Below are positions 11,201-30,310 of a DNA stretch of 64,000 nucleotides, piece after piece (the stretch's first letter is position 1; every line of letters starts with the position of its first letter). The stretch spans positions 806,001 through 870,000 of the forward strand of contig QEYB01000841.1 in the NCBI GenBank assembly GCA_017562135.1, in the 5' to 3' direction. The position numbers were made by a program, and so were the translations under genes. This DNA is from Dipylidium caninum (Eukaryota > Platyhelminthes > Cestoda > Cyclophyllidea > Dipylidiidae). The notes beneath the pieces were generated by a model. It was not told the origin of the DNA. It saw nothing but the letters and a program-made list of their open reading frames with translations, and ran no database searches.

Positions 11201-14200
11201 CATTTTAAACTTGTTTGTGTAAGTATGACCCTTTTGGGGCGAGGGGAGAGGAGGGGACGGGGTGAAGGGGCGAGGGACGAGGGGGCGAGGGGGAAAACGA
11301 TGTTGGTCGACAGTTAAGTCGAAATATGGTCTACTTCTTAGTTGAAATATGTACAAGGATATGTGAGGAACCTTTGCTGGCAAATTGTCTGTTCCTTCGT
11401 TGAGTGGAAAAATAGCCTCTAAGAACCGTGTCAACTGCAAAATTCATATGTACACTCTGGCAAATGGTAAGTACCTTTATGCACATAAGTGGCCCGGTAA
11501 AATAACCATCTCTTGTCCCTTTGGCATCCTAAACGAGAAGAAACCATGTTGAAGGAGGGGATATCGGATGAGACGGTCGCATCTAATAACCAGGCGACCC
11601 TTTCAATGGTGAAAAGCAATTTTCTCATTTTTCCACTAGCTCAGAAATCCACAGAAGGACTTTGCATTTGCCACTGTACGTGGGAGCTCCGTGGACCTGT
11701 ACTTCAAGAGTCAAATGGAACTTGATACCATCTATCGAACAATGGAGGGACGAAATGTTGACTCGGTTGAAGAGGGTATACAAGTGAGTAAATTTCCAAA
11801 TTTGTCGGTAATTGTCCTGACATTCCTTTTATTTCCACCGAGGATGGTAAAAGGCTCCCGACTTAGCTGATCGGCTCGATTACTGTCCAACAGAAAAATG
11901 TGAGATTTGTGAAGTTGAGCAACTTAAGTGACTATAAGCGGAACGATAATGAGGCGGTCAACTCTGGTTATTGAAACCACTTGTTGATGTATTGCATACA
12001 AGGGTATTAGTCTTTGTAGATATTTTGTGGTGATAAAAACGTTATTTCTTCAGGAATCCATTGGGGAGTTCGGCCAAAGCGCTTGAATTTAAATAGTAAC
12101 TATTCATCAAGGCGGTAATGCGCGAACATGACTAAATCCATGGCTGAAAAAATCCGGGAAAGCGAATTTCTGATAAGAGGCATATTTTTTTGGGGGGGGG
12201 GGGGGGGGGGGAGGTTATTTGAGTCAAGCAAGAGGGAGTAGAGATGTTGAAAAATTCACAGTCATACCTGACACGTGGTGTATTTGGTGTGAATCCACAC
12301 TATGGTAAAAATGGTAATTTCCTTCGCGGCCTTCCTAGAAGCAAAAACAACTGGCCATAAGTTATCCTCTGCGGTTAATTTCTCTACTCAGTGCACTTTA
12401 AGCAGCTTATTAAGGTGGAGCCATGGTGACTCATACCTGATTATTGATTAATATTGATTATCAATCGAGAGTGAACAAAGGCCTAACTCGTTAACGAGCT
12501 CTATTAACATGACCGCGAGATCACGATAGACCACAAAACCACATCCCCCAAGGCGTACCTGCTGAATGACATTAAATAAATTCCTTTCATATGGAAAAAC
12601 AAAGGAAGGTACGCGATTTTTTATAGAGTCTGATAAGTGTTAATGAACGTACGCCAGCCTGCTCTAACCAGGGTGACGAGACTGAATTGACAAGTTTTGT
12701 TTTTCATATTATTTGATCATAGATGAAAATGAAGGGTAAAGTTTACAAATTAATATGGAATCTAATAGGAATTATCCCAATTACCTTACAAGAATGCGTT
12801 AAAGTAGATAACTGGGATACTCCGTTTCCGTAATACTTCAAGAATTTTGTGCAATGATGGTAACGGGGACTTTCTCGAAAGACTTTATTTCGAAAGAGTA
12901 TACGATATCCTTCTAACCGTCTGTCATTTTGCGAGAGGGCGAATTTCTTTGCAAACTTTCCTCCGAAAAGCAAACTTCTTCTTGACAAGAGGTCTATGGG
13001 TCAAGACATAACATGACAAGTGAAAATGAAACGGAAAGAAGTTGAAACTGCTGGTCAGCACAGCTTAATTGCTGCTCGAGAGGGTATATTAAAGTGTGGA
13101 TAAAGAGTTGAACACCATCACTGAGGCGACTTTATTGCCTCCCATATTACGTCAAATGTAGCGAATTTGATCCAAAGCCACAAAACGCACTTGTCATGCG
13201 GCGACGACTCTCAATTCCGTCCTGTGAACCTAAAACACTGTCGTTACTACCCACTAGTCTGCGCAAGTGTTTACTACAACCTGGAACAGAACAAAGTTGT
13301 TTGCTGTCAGTCCTGTCATCCTGAGTCCCTTCCTCTCCCCTTATTAATTAGTTTGCAAAACAACTGACAAGTGACCATGTACACACACCAGCGTCTTAGG
13401 TGGATGTCAATGCATTTGGAATTATTTATTTGATTCTTGTGAACCATGTAGTCATTCGCCTGCCACTTCAACTGGGAAATAATTGTTGTCCCCTTTTAAT
13501 AACTCACTTTTGCAAAAGTTATCAAGTACGTCGAAGATATTTTGGCGTTTCAGGCGGTCAAGTCTGGAGCCTTAAAGGCCTTCATCTGGGATTCCGCGCG
13601 TCTCAACTACGAAGCCTCACGAGACTGCGATCTCGTGACGACGGGCGATGTGTTCGGACGCGCAGGCTACGGATTGGCAATGAAAAAAGGGAACCCCTGG
13701 ATCTACGAAATATCGCAAGCTGTTCTCAGCTTCCATGAGCGTAAGTTTGAAACAGATAAAATGTGTCTATTGAAGGAACGAAGCCGTTAATTCTGTGTGA
13801 ATTGTTGTGGAAACCTCTCATTGGAGGCATCATCTTGTAAAATTTGACCTTGTGTGTAGAGGTTGCGAATGTGACGCTCTAAAATTGCTTGTGTAAACTT
13901 GTAACCAGCGGTGAGCCAGACGAAGTGGGTAGGAATAGGCACTTTTCCTGATAAAATTTGGAATTACATGGTAATGCTCCTGATATTTGCCTTGAATTTT
14001 ACATTCTTCGACTCAACAAAAGATATGTTACATGCATTATAACCCTGCCCCCCTAATCGTGCCACTTCGTGTCCACCGACAACAAGCAGTTTTAAGTCAG
14101 GCTGCTCTATGCCTCATTTCTCATTGCAGCCGCGAAAGTGCTGCCGGTTTAGGGAAAGTCGAATTACCCCTCTCCTCCTCCTCCTCCTCTCCTCCTCCTC

Positions 14201-16302
14201 CTCTCCTCTCCTCTTCCTCCTCCTCCTCCTCCTCCTCCTCCCTGAGTCCCCCTCCTCCTCCTCCTCCCTGAGTCCTCCTCCGTGAGTCCTCCTCCCTGAG
14301 TCCTCCCCCTCCTCCTCTCTCTCCTCCCTGAGTCCTCCTCCTCTCCTCCTCCCAGCCTCCGCCTTTCTCCTCAATCTCCTCCTCCTCCTCCTCAGTGTCC
14401 TCCCCTCGAGTTAGTGAGAGTCGAGAAAAAAGAGCGCGACTCAGCCGACTCCTCTTTTACGTTGTCTATTTCTCATCATCCTGATTTGAGTATTGAGGTG
14501 GTCGCATCTACGGAAACGGCTGTTCAAAGGAAGCCACAATAATAAGGTTCATGGAAGAGATATAAATGGTCAAGGATTTTTCTCTTGTTCGAATCATGCC
14601 GACATTTATCAAATGACTGGCAAGTTTTGCCAGGAAGTTTGAGTTCAAGAATACCCGGAGGGCGCTGAAAATCCCACCCATGAATTGATTTATGGTCTGA
14701 TTATTTTGCCACATCTTCTGTGGAAAGTGCCGTAGACATTAAAGTATAAATGCTCATTATATGATGATCTTACTGCATGAAGAGCGTAAATAAAGCGCCT
14801 TGCGTGTCCACTCGTTTGTGTAAAACTAACGAAAAGCCCTAAGCATTGGACCAAAATCCTTCGTCTAAGAACATGCGTCTGAGATTTTCATTGTGTCCAA
14901 CATCCATAGGATGTCTCCTGCTTTGAACGTTATTGAAAGTCATCTGAAGAAGGTCCCATCCTAAACTGGCTTCTTTAGATAACCCTCTAATTCGTCCAGT
15001 CTCCTTTAGCACTCGGAGAGTTGTGGAAAATAACGGATCGAGCCTTGTGTGTGTGTGCTGCTAACTCATCAGGAATAATGGACAAAATTCCCAAAATCAC
15101 GGAAACGTTTTGGCGGTCGTAGTGTCTTTTAGCTAATAAACCGCAAACAAAGTTTGAGTACGCCTTACTGAAAGGAAAAAGGAAGAATAAAGCTACTGGT
15201 TCTTCTCATGCCCTTTTTTTTCAAGGTGGTTTCATGGAACAATTAGACACTCAGTGGATATTTAACTCGGGAGAGAGTGAGAAATGCGCCAAGACCGAGT
15301 CCAGTCCGGCCACTCTCGAGTTGACCAACATGGCAGGCGTCTTCATTATGGTCGCGGTGGGTATTGTGGCGGGATTAGCGCTGCTCCTCGTGGAAATTGC
15401 CTGCAGTCGGCACAAGGGCATGCGAGCTCGACAAGCGGCCTGTGTCGGTGGAGCAAGCAATACATGGCGAGACAAAATTGAGGTGCGATATTTCGATTCG
15501 TGGACATTTACTTATTTAATTTGTATGTTGACAAACTGCGGACTGCTCGACTGTAACATTGGCTAGGCGACGGCGGAAAGCGCAGCACAGAAAAAGAAGC
15601 CTTACGAAACATTAGTCTAAGTCAATGCGGGCTTTCTACTTAAATTTCGGGTGTTCGGCCTGGTATAATTAGTTTTTCGCCATTGGCATGATAGTCGAAT
15701 TGAGAAAATCGCATTCCCACCCCCGCAACAGTCCCCTTGGGAATCACAATCCTGCCTTGGGGACCACCGAGGACTCAGGGGAATTGTGGCCATTGCTCTA
15801 TCCCATCACCAGTCGCCCATATTTGCTCTCATTTGTTACTACTGAAAAATTTGGACCAAGTAAAGTCAAAGGACAATCCTACCAGACTTAATCCACATTC
15901 ATTTTCCTATACTAATTGTTTCATTTGTTGGCTTTCATTCGTGGTAGTCCTCATTATGCCATATGTAAATGATTTCTAAGGAATATTTGTTTGCCCATAA
16001 ATCAGAAAAGGCGATGGGAGCAAACACGGGGGAATGAGGAGTCATCGGCTCCCCCAATTTTCGTCGATGAATGCTCAGGACAATTGCCAGCGGGATCCTC
16101 GACTCCAATGCTTTTGAAATCCCAGATGGATTATCGTCTGCCCCGGGCTGTCCTACCATCTCCTGTCAGAGTTATGGCGATTAGCAACCCCGACCATCAC
16201 CGGTCAGCTAGAAATGTTTGTTCGAAACCGCCAAAAGTGAAGACCGCATTGCCTAAAAGGGCGATCTTTACGGAAAAAGATGTCAAGAGTCTTCAAATTT
16301 AA
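2228..16302 (+). CDS. grin1: NMDA-type ionotropic glutamate receptor subunit GluN1 (3' half, partial)
   Basis: Obligate glycine-binding subunit of NMDA receptors, a synaptic Ca2+-permeable channel. Five exons with matching phases: 2228-2698, 11640-11783, 13554-13740, 15226-15482, 16006-16302 (stop 16300-16302), giving 451 residues from the end of the S1 lobe to the C-terminus. Seen: M1 (about residues 18-37), the re-entrant pore loop [11 protein letters not shown] with the N-site asparagine (about residue 102), M3 with the gating motif SYTANLAAF, then the S2 lobe with GSSVDLYF and AFIWDSA, which carry the Ser and Asp that bind glycine in mammalian GluN1. The two S2 cysteines (DCDLVTTG and SEKCAK) are kept. 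M4 follows NMAGVF. The M1-M2 linker is about 30 residues longer than in rat. The 98-residue last-exon tail resembles nothing I know and ends LQI, a possible class II PDZ ligand. The exons for the amino-terminal domain and S1 are not seen and must lie upstream of 2228, probably outside the window. Confidence 0.93.
3714..3755 (+). repeat. AGG-rich purine tract
   Basis: Imperfect trinucleotide purine run inside the large GluN1 intron. Confidence 0.8.
4486..4521 (+). repeat. (CTC)n microsatellite
   Basis: About 11 uninterrupted CTC units in the large GluN1 intron. Confidence 0.9.
6203..6245 (+). repeat. (TCGG)7 followed by (GAGT)n
   Basis: Seven perfect TCGG units (6203-6230) pass directly into GAGT units. 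CpG-containing tetranucleotide arrays are uncommon. Confidence 0.9.
6253..6456 (+). repeat. Cluster of purine microsatellites (GGACGA, GATGAA, GGA)
   Basis: GGACGA units at 6253-6276, GATGAA units at 6371-6396 and a GGA run at 6425-6456 on one purine-rich strand. Confidence 0.85.
7433..7467 (+). repeat. Tandem repeat, 8-bp unit gccgggat x4
   Basis: Four perfect copies plus a partial one. No spacers, so it is a simple tandem array. Confidence 0.92.
11784..13553 (+). other. GluN1 intron with a G20 homopolymer
   Basis: Donor gtgagt at 11784, acceptor tttcag ending 13553. The only notable item is the G run at 12192-12211. Confidence 0.85.
12192..12211 (+). repeat. Poly-G run, 20 bases
   Basis: Uninterrupted G20 directly after a T-rich stretch. 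Length is probably unreliable in the assembly. Confidence 0.9.
13741..15225 (+). other. GluN1 intron with a CTC minisatellite
   Basis: Donor gtaagt at 13741 (phase 1), acceptor tttcaag ending 15225. The only notable content is the pyrimidine tract at 14166-14400. Confidence 0.85.
14166..14400 (+). repeat. Polypyrimidine tract with a CCTGAGTC minisatellite
   Basis: About 235 bp almost wholly C and T on this strand: CTC units, with the block ccctgagtcc (once as ccgtgagtcc) repeated about five times between 14240 and 14335. Mirror-like polypurine:polypyrimidine DNA of this length can form triplexes. Confidence 0.85.
15483..16005 (+). other. Last GluN1 intron
   Basis: Phase 0; joins DKIE to KRRW. 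Nothing else seen. Confidence 0.8.
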
Positions 16303-17969
16303 CAAAAATGTCACATTCTTATAGGTGTTGTTAGCTTACTTCTCGTTGCCCTTATTGTTGTCCTTAGTTTCGTTGGTTATGAGATTTCAGAATTACACGA
16401 TAAATGTTAAGTATTAGCGTTAGTTTCATTTGTACCCAAATCTTGTGTCTTCCGTTTCATTTGAAATATTTTTCGGTTAAAGAAATCGTACAACACCTTA
16501 GGGTGTGTTTTGGCATCCCATATTTCGCTTAATTACTAAGCTTAAGCAGTAAAATTTAATTCATCGATGAGCTAACTCCTCCTTACCTCGACAAAAAATC
16601 CTTTCACTTTTTAAGTTTTGCATGATAAACAAAAGGGCCTCAACTTTACATTGTGATTAAGTCAAGTGGAATTATTACATGCATTCCTTAATTTCAGGAC
16701 ATTTAATTGTAGCTTTGGGAAATGTCCCGAATTGGTCATGACGGTTAGGGTTGGTACAGGAGGTGCTATGAAAGGCGGTAGAAGAATAATATAAAGCTTC
16801 ACCGACATTAAAAACACCACTAACCAGAGCCACTGAATTAATGAGACTAAGTAAATGCGGAGATACAAGTCGCCAACTCAAGTTCTAATGAGTACGTATT
16901 TCTATTGATGAGGTTGAAGCAATTTTTTCTTTGCAATCACCTAATGTCAAGCCGTGATCGCGGCAGTTTTCCGTCTACCGATACAAATAAACATTAATTC
17001 AAATGAGATATTCCGTGTCAGATTAAAGGCGCTTGACTGGAAAAGAGATCTTGAGTTAAAAGCATGAGTGTTCGACTTATGTAGAAAGAAGATTTTATGT
17101 CATTGGCCTCGAAGGAAAAGGGTAGTCTAGTAGGGGGACCTATTAATTCCGGAGACTCGTCTTCCAAAATCGGTCACCGTGAACTAGAAACAAAAAATAG
17201 GAGAAATGATTCAATATATACAGTTTCGAGATAGGTTACCTCATTCCTCTTTATGAAATAATCCGGTTATATCAGGACCCCATCGTCTTGTCGGCCCGCA
17301 TGACATTGTTAATGCCGCATAAATAAATCTAGTTTGTTGAACTCAACACAAATTGAGGATTGGACCATGAATGGTTCAATAGATAAGAAGAAAACATTTA
17401 TTTATTATTTGTGAATGAGAATTGACTGAGTCTAATTTCTGCAACTCGAGTGATTATCAAATATCACGATATTAGACTGAAAGGTGTTCCTCATCGTATA
17501 GGAAAATTACCTGAATGACTCTGTAGCTTCTTCGCGGAGCAACTTTATAAACGACACTTGGTTCACCTTGGTTGAGGATCGAGGGTGCAGGAACCTCGTA
17601 TTTGTTGAAGTATGCGCGACTTCGTCATAACCAATTAATCTTTCACAATTTTTGAGTCCTAACAGCTGGTGTGCTCTGTTGCTTTGACGTCACCGAGCAC
17701 AGTTAATTGGTCCTTTCTTGGTTTTTTAAACCCTTCTTTGAATAAAGAATAAAACATTGGTTTCCTTCCGTAAGACATTAGGTCTTCCGATTAACCGCCC
17801 TATCATAAAGGATTTATTAAAAATTTCGTTGCTCAATGGCCTACTTTTATTGATTCTGTCGTCTGAAAGAGAGATACTAGACGGTGTTTTACTGAGTTTA
17901 TTGGCATTCAATTTCAACTGGGTAACCGCACGAGTCAGGCATCGGCTTCCGTGAATCGGACGTGTTTCA
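16303..17969. other. GluN1 3' UTR and spacer before malic enzyme
   Basis: AT-rich sequence without recognisable coding content. Contains the GluN1 3' UTR and the malic enzyme promoter and 5' UTR; neither boundary can be fixed. Confidence 0.7.
16986..16991 (+). terminator. grin1: Candidate poly(A) signal for GluN1 (AATAAA)
   Basis: First AATAAA noticed after the GluN1 stop, 684 bases downstream. Weak evidence by position only. Confidence 0.3.
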
Positions 17970-24802
<6,833 letters not shown>

Positions 24803-27043
24803 GTTGGATTGTTCGTTTTTTTTTCGGACATTTGTCCCATGGTGCCCTTTCTCCGTAGTACAATCAGCGCCGATATCGTCTGCTCTTAGCTATTCCAATC
24901 CTTTCCTTCCCCTTGTTTATTACCGCCATTTATACGCTGAACATCTTTGAATTTTTCATTCGTGCGCCCCCATTTTCTCTTCCTCAAAATTTTTGCACCA
25001 TTAAATGCATTAATCCTTTGTGTTTACTTTTATTTTTTGTTGGCGTTATTCAGGGACAAGTCAATCTGACCCAGGGTTGATTAATTTGTAAGCTTAAGAA
25101 CGTAGTTACGCCTCGATGCTTTGCATCTTTTCTTATTTTGCCTCGAGGATTATTTGCGCAACTAGAAAATGCTTTAATCTTACTTTACAAATGATAGTAA
25201 CATGCCTCTCACATTGCTTATATTTGGAAGCGTATAATGCCCACCATTAATAGGAAATCTAAAATGGGTCTTGACGCAACATGCCAACTTCGCAGTCTGG
25301 GTTACTTCTTCCTAATGACGCTAAGAATCACTCAAGAGTTGTGGCCAGGGAATTAGCCATCAGCTATACACTGGAGGTACGTAGTTACGCTTTGGTGTTA
25401 TGATGTTAAGTTGAAATTTTAAAGATGCTTTAAGTAAGGATGGAGCAGAGTGGGGAATCTTGAGGTGTGGAGTTATCCCTTCGATCCACACTGTAACTGA
25501 TGCGATCGTTATTCCCGAGCTCGTCAGTAGTGCGTGAGGAAGTTCAGTTCGCTCATTCACTGGACGATGGCAACGTGGATTGCGTAATCAGATTTGGTCT
25601 CCGAAATGCATGACTGTGGGAGTCGGGCTGACGAGGAGTCGCCGATTCTGATTGCAGAAGTGGTCTAGCTCCCAAAACAGGGGAAAGGAGGTTATATCTG
25701 ACAAAGTGACTTGTCATAGTACTGTGGCATTGCTCAATCACGTGCCAAAATTGTTTGGATTTCGGTCTCGATGTTTGTCTTAACTCGGCGCTTCGCGTGT
25801 TGGGCGGAGAGGACCTTAAGTAGAAGCGCCTACACTTCCTCCGCCCCCGGGAATCATGAAGTTATCCTTAGTGTCTTCAATGAAACTTTCGGAGCCCTTT
25901 CTTAGCTAGTGACAAACTGACAGCATGAAAAGCAACGTGATAGTTGCATTGCGAGCGAGTTTAAAAAATAACAAGGATCGATTTCTATGCCGTAACGTAT
26001 AAAAGAGGAAGTAAACTCCGCGTACAATCGAAGCGTCAGCATCACAACTATGTTCTGTTCTTTTAATTAGTGATCCATAAAAATTTATGAAGATGAATGA
26101 TTGGTAACAGAAACCCAAATGTGGAGTGAATACTATGAGTTAGCTGCCAGAAAACTTGACCCTTAAAGGCCTTCTTCCGATTTGGTAGTGAAGGTGTTTA
26201 TTTGTTAATTTGATTTGCTTCAGAGCTGACTGAACGAGCCCAACGTCAAGCTAATGAATAACTCAAATAAGGCGGTGGCGTTTAAGCGTAAAAAAGTCAA
26301 GCGTCGTGTTTGTCTGAATTTGGAGCGTCTTAGAAAACGAACTTTGCCTGTTAATAGCTTAATCTTCGTATACGTCTCACATAGGGGTGGATATAACCAC
26401 AATGGTCGCAATTGCTTCCGACTTATTACCATATTTTTTTTGTCACAAAGTGACTGTTAGCATAACATGATGATCAGAAGTGCAGACAACTGGATTCAAC
26501 CACAGCCGTAGCCTACTTAGGTGATCTCGTAGTACTGCTTCAAGATTTCATCCTAAAAATGTCAAAATTGGTGGCGGGTTCCACATTATGTTCGATGTAA
26601 AGATAACCACAGCATTAAAACAAGTTCAGAAATTGAAATGTCTAACGCAGTGCCTGCACGATTCGCATACGTTAAGAAAGAGAGGTCCCTTATCCGGGAT
26701 TGGTTCTCGGCGATCAACCACTTTTTATGATTTGAGGGAAATTTTCTGGCACTAAAATAAGATGGCACATGTCACAAAGCACTCCAAGAGAAACCCGAAA
26801 GCCAACCATATCAATACTGGTAATGATCTTGACTCCTAAAAATAACTTGAACGAGTAGCTGCAATGCAATAGAGTTAACCTAAAACAATAAAAGGACTCA
26901 ATAAATTTAATTTTTTCATCGGCCAGCCCATATTCTATTTCTTATCTTGGCATAAAAATGTTATAGCATGTACCATGTGAAGACACTGATCTGATATTTG
27001 TTTTAATCTTTTGGGCGTCGGTTTCATTATTCGTTTTTGTTAA
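24803..27043. other. Spacer between malic enzyme and CCAR1
   Basis: No gene seen. The part at about 25350-25860 is richer in GC than its surroundings and carries short overlapping ORFs on the minus strand; it may be transposon-derived but has no diagnostic motif. Confidence 0.6.
25000..25005 (+). terminator. ME2: Candidate poly(A) signal for malic enzyme (ATTAAA)
   Basis: Common variant hexamer about 200 bases after the stop codon, followed by T-rich and GT-rich sequence. Confidence 0.4.
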
Positions 27044-30000
27044 ATGGCTGGTCGGAGTTGGGGACGGAACGGTAATTTCCTCTCTGTAGCACAAATTAGT
27101 ATGTTTTATAAGGTCCTGGATATAGTGTCGGCGGGGGATATATGGGTCCCAATGCACCTGCAATGGGTGCCAACATGGGATACTACGTTAATCCCATGGA
27201 TAGGCGCCCCATTTACACAAATAACCCTATGGGCAAGCCGTATGGTGGCGGAGCTTATCGTGATGATACTTACAGGCGTCCACGTGACGACTATCGTGGC
27301 GGAAAACGCCCGAGGGGCAGGAGTCCCGTAGGTGACCGGCGGTCACACGGTCACGACAACTACCAGCGCAAAGATAGCAGATCTGGCAGGAGACCTCTCT
27401 ATACTGGTCGCTATGAGGTGAAGGTTCCCAAGCTTCCACTTACTTTGAAGTCCGCAACAGTTCCTGAACTCAAGCTATTGCACCACAGTCTCAATATACC
27501 CGGCGATTTTTCCAAAGCCTGCTTCACGTGGCAGGAAGCGTTTCCGCTACACGAGCCGATGAAGGTTGCCATTAAGTCGGATGTATATGTGGGTTTTCTA
27601 ACTAAAATTTTGTTATCGTTGCTATCCAGATTTTGCACAAGGATGTGGAGACCCACTTTGTTCACTCGACTAGTTCTCTCAACGTTCCGGATGCGGATTA
27701 CTCGTATTCGGTTCGTGTAATGCCAATAGCTTCCCCTGAGCTGGGGGAATTGTATAAGCAGACCTTCCGTGCTGCTGACGAAAAAGTTGACTCTGAAAAG
27801 ATACCGGCCGTTAAGAATATTCACTTTTTAGTCGGTGGGAAGTCCAAAAGCGAGACTCTGGCCATCGGAGGCCCCTGGTCTCTAAGTCTGGATGGCCCAG
27901 ACCCGGATAGCAATCCACAGACACTCATTAATACGGCTATTAGAATTTTCAGGGGTTTTACTGGTGTAGATCTATCACCTGTGACTGAGTGGTAAGCTTA
28001 CATATCCTCTTCCCTTATTTTTTCTCCAAGGGTGCGTTTCCTGGAAATTCGCTATTATCGTGGTGCTGGTACAAAAGCCCCCACGATGACCGAGGAGGAC
28101 GAGGAGCGTGAAATCATTGAGGATAAACAGGAGGTTGTCGTCTTCTTCATTCCCAACATTTCGTATTTGATGCCATCTGAAGAAGAGTGGGAAAAAACGA
28201 GGAAACTCTATGCGGATACCTTCCAGAAGCTTTTTGAGTCGCCAGAATCGGAGAGACCTGAAGAGTCTGGCAAAAGTGAGCAAGTTAACCCCGAACCCGT
28301 GGATGCTTCACAGGCGTCCGAATCAGTTTTGGATGAAAGCCAGGGATGCTCTCACGTTGAACAAGCCGAGGGGGAGCCTACCCATTATTCAAAACTGGAC
28401 GTGAATAGCATGAAAGTGCGTGAATAGTTCGTCCGCTTAACTCGTAACTTGTAGGTGACAGAATTGCGGGCTCAGCTGAACGCACGAAATCTCGACTCTA
28501 AAGGAGTCAAAGCCAGTTTGGTATGTCGCTTGCAGAACGCGCTTGAAGATGAAAGGAAAGCGGAGATGAGTGAACTCAAACCACCTGAAAATCTCGTGTT
28601 TGATGACTCTGGGAAGGCCACGGGTAAGTGTTTCATGTTCCCTGAATTGCAGCCGCTGCCCCGAAAACCCAGCTCGTTTTCTAAGTGATTAGTCGATTAC
28701 GTGGAGTCGGGGTCGTAATGGAGAAGGTTCCTTGGAGAAAGCATTACCGGTTAACTCCTTCCCTTTTTACTTATTACTGCAGCCGATGATGCGCCGTCTA
28801 GCCTGGCTGAAGCCTCTGGGCAGCCAAAGGAAGAACATCAACATCAGCAACATCTATCAAAGGATATGTCTGAAAAAGAACGTCGCCGCTTGGAGCGCCT
28901 CTATCGTTTGGGCGATAAGCCGGCAGTCCTTGTTCACCCTAACAGAGCAGCGCGTGGTGGTCGTTTCGATTGTCACCGCGTCTCGCTTCATTCTCTCCTC
29001 AATTACCAGGCTGAGGAGCAGAAGGAGCTCAACTTTGAAGTGTCCCTGTTTGCGGAACAATTCCATACTATGTTGCAGCGTGACTGCGCTTTCACTATCT
29101 TCAAGGCCATCTACTCGGCACCCGAAAAGGATGGAAAGTACGAGGCAACTTATTGTGCTACACTACTACTAGTAGTAGTTGAGCGTATTGTCGCAATGAA
29201 GCGAATGGCCTCGTTTTCCGTGGGGGTGTGAACGGGGAGGCGATGAGGGATAGCGTGGTAGACTTCACTTTTGAGCCGCATGCATCAGTTAATGTTTTTT
29301 TTTATATTAAAGATCTGAGCAAAACGGTCATGATGAGCCTGAGTCGAAGCGACGACGCGACGATGACTACGAGGGGCTGTCTCCAACCGGGGAGGAGGAT
29401 GATTCGGGTAAACTGCGGAGAATGCGCCGGACTGTTGATTTCGACCTACTCTTCGCTTTCACATTCTTTGATCTCGGTCATGCTGGGTTTATACGTGACT
29501 ACGACCTGATCGACATTCTCCATCTTCTGGATCTGGGATACTCGAGAGCTCAGATGAGGAAACTTGTCTCCAAAGTGTCCCATCGCGAAAATGTGCGATT
29601 CAGGAATTTGACTGATCGCGCTGTTGTTGAGGGAGACATCAATGATGTTGCTACACTAAAAATGAATTCTAGTGACCCCGAATTTGTTCGTGATCTTGCT
29701 GCTGGGAATGACCTTCTTTTCGGTGGTGAAAAACCGCAAGGGGCGTCGAGGTGAGTTTCGATAAAGTAATCCTCTAACGAATCCTTTGTTTAGATTAATT
29801 ATTGCCTCTTCTACCGGTGGCGAGGAACTACTCAAACGAGTTCAGGTGGCTGAAGAAAACAAAAAGTCAATGGAATTCCAATTCTTCCAGATCAAGGAGG
29901 AATTGGAAAGGACTAGGGCACGCTTGAATGTCTGCAAGGACTTCGAGATTCTCCTCAAGAAAGAAAATCGCGAATTCCAAGAGAAGTTAAGAGAGGAGCA

Positions 30001-30310
30001 ACGCGCTAGTCGAGACAACAAGAGTCTTGTCGCCACCTATAACTATCTGTTAAGGCATACAAGAGAACTCGTGACGAGTGTTGTGAGTGAAATCGACAAG
30101 CAGTTTGAGAAAGAAAAGGCCAAACGCGAGACTGAAAAGGCGGCGGCTGAGGTTGAAAAGGCCAAACGTGAGTCTCTGGATGCAATGGACTCGAGCAAGT
30201 CGGTGAAGGATGAAGATGTCGAAGCTGCCACTGCCCCTGATGGTGATGTTTCATCAAGTGCTCAGAAGAACGAAGACAGATCAGAGTGGGAAGTGGTTGA
30301 CCAAGTGTAA
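27044..30310 (+). CDS. CCAR1: CCAR1-like cell-cycle and apoptosis regulator (SAP domain), about 909 aa
   Basis: Nuclear co-activator and splicing-linked scaffold of the CCAR1/CCAR2 family. Exons: 27044-27071, 27113-27588, 27630-27991, 28031-28415, 28455-28623, 28783-29137, 29313-29750, 29794-30310; all phases agree and sum to 909 codons plus stop. Order: Gly/Arg-rich low-complexity N-terminus (residues 1-105, with RDDYRGGKRPRGR), conserved CCAR block from YEVKVPKLPL (about 110) through the region with WSLSLDGPDPD, a SAP DNA-binding helix pair (VTELRAQLNARNLDSKGVKA, 418-450), the DBC1 core (GDKPAVLVHPNRAARGGRFD, about 515-590), an inactive EF-hand-like segment (FDLLFAFTFFDLGHAGF, about 635-700) and a C-terminal coiled coil (about 750-870). 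The SAP domain points to CCAR1 rather than CCAR2; the N-terminal S1-like domain of human CCAR1 is missing. Five introns are only 39-43 bp. The first exon (9 codons, then a 41-bp intron) is the least certain part. Confidence 0.9.

Larger units (their letters stand above)
2699..11639 (+). other. GluN1 intron, 8.9 kb
   Basis: Bounded by a strong donor (gtgagt at 2699) and an acceptor (ttccactag ending 11639), both phase 0; the protein reads through as GIDDPR then LRNP, as in rat GluN1. Contents: an AATT run at 2886-2905, an AGG-rich tract at 3714-3755, a CTC tract at 4486-4521, the GC-rich island at about 6.0-8.75 kb, and otherwise unremarkable non-coding sequence. Confidence 0.85.
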
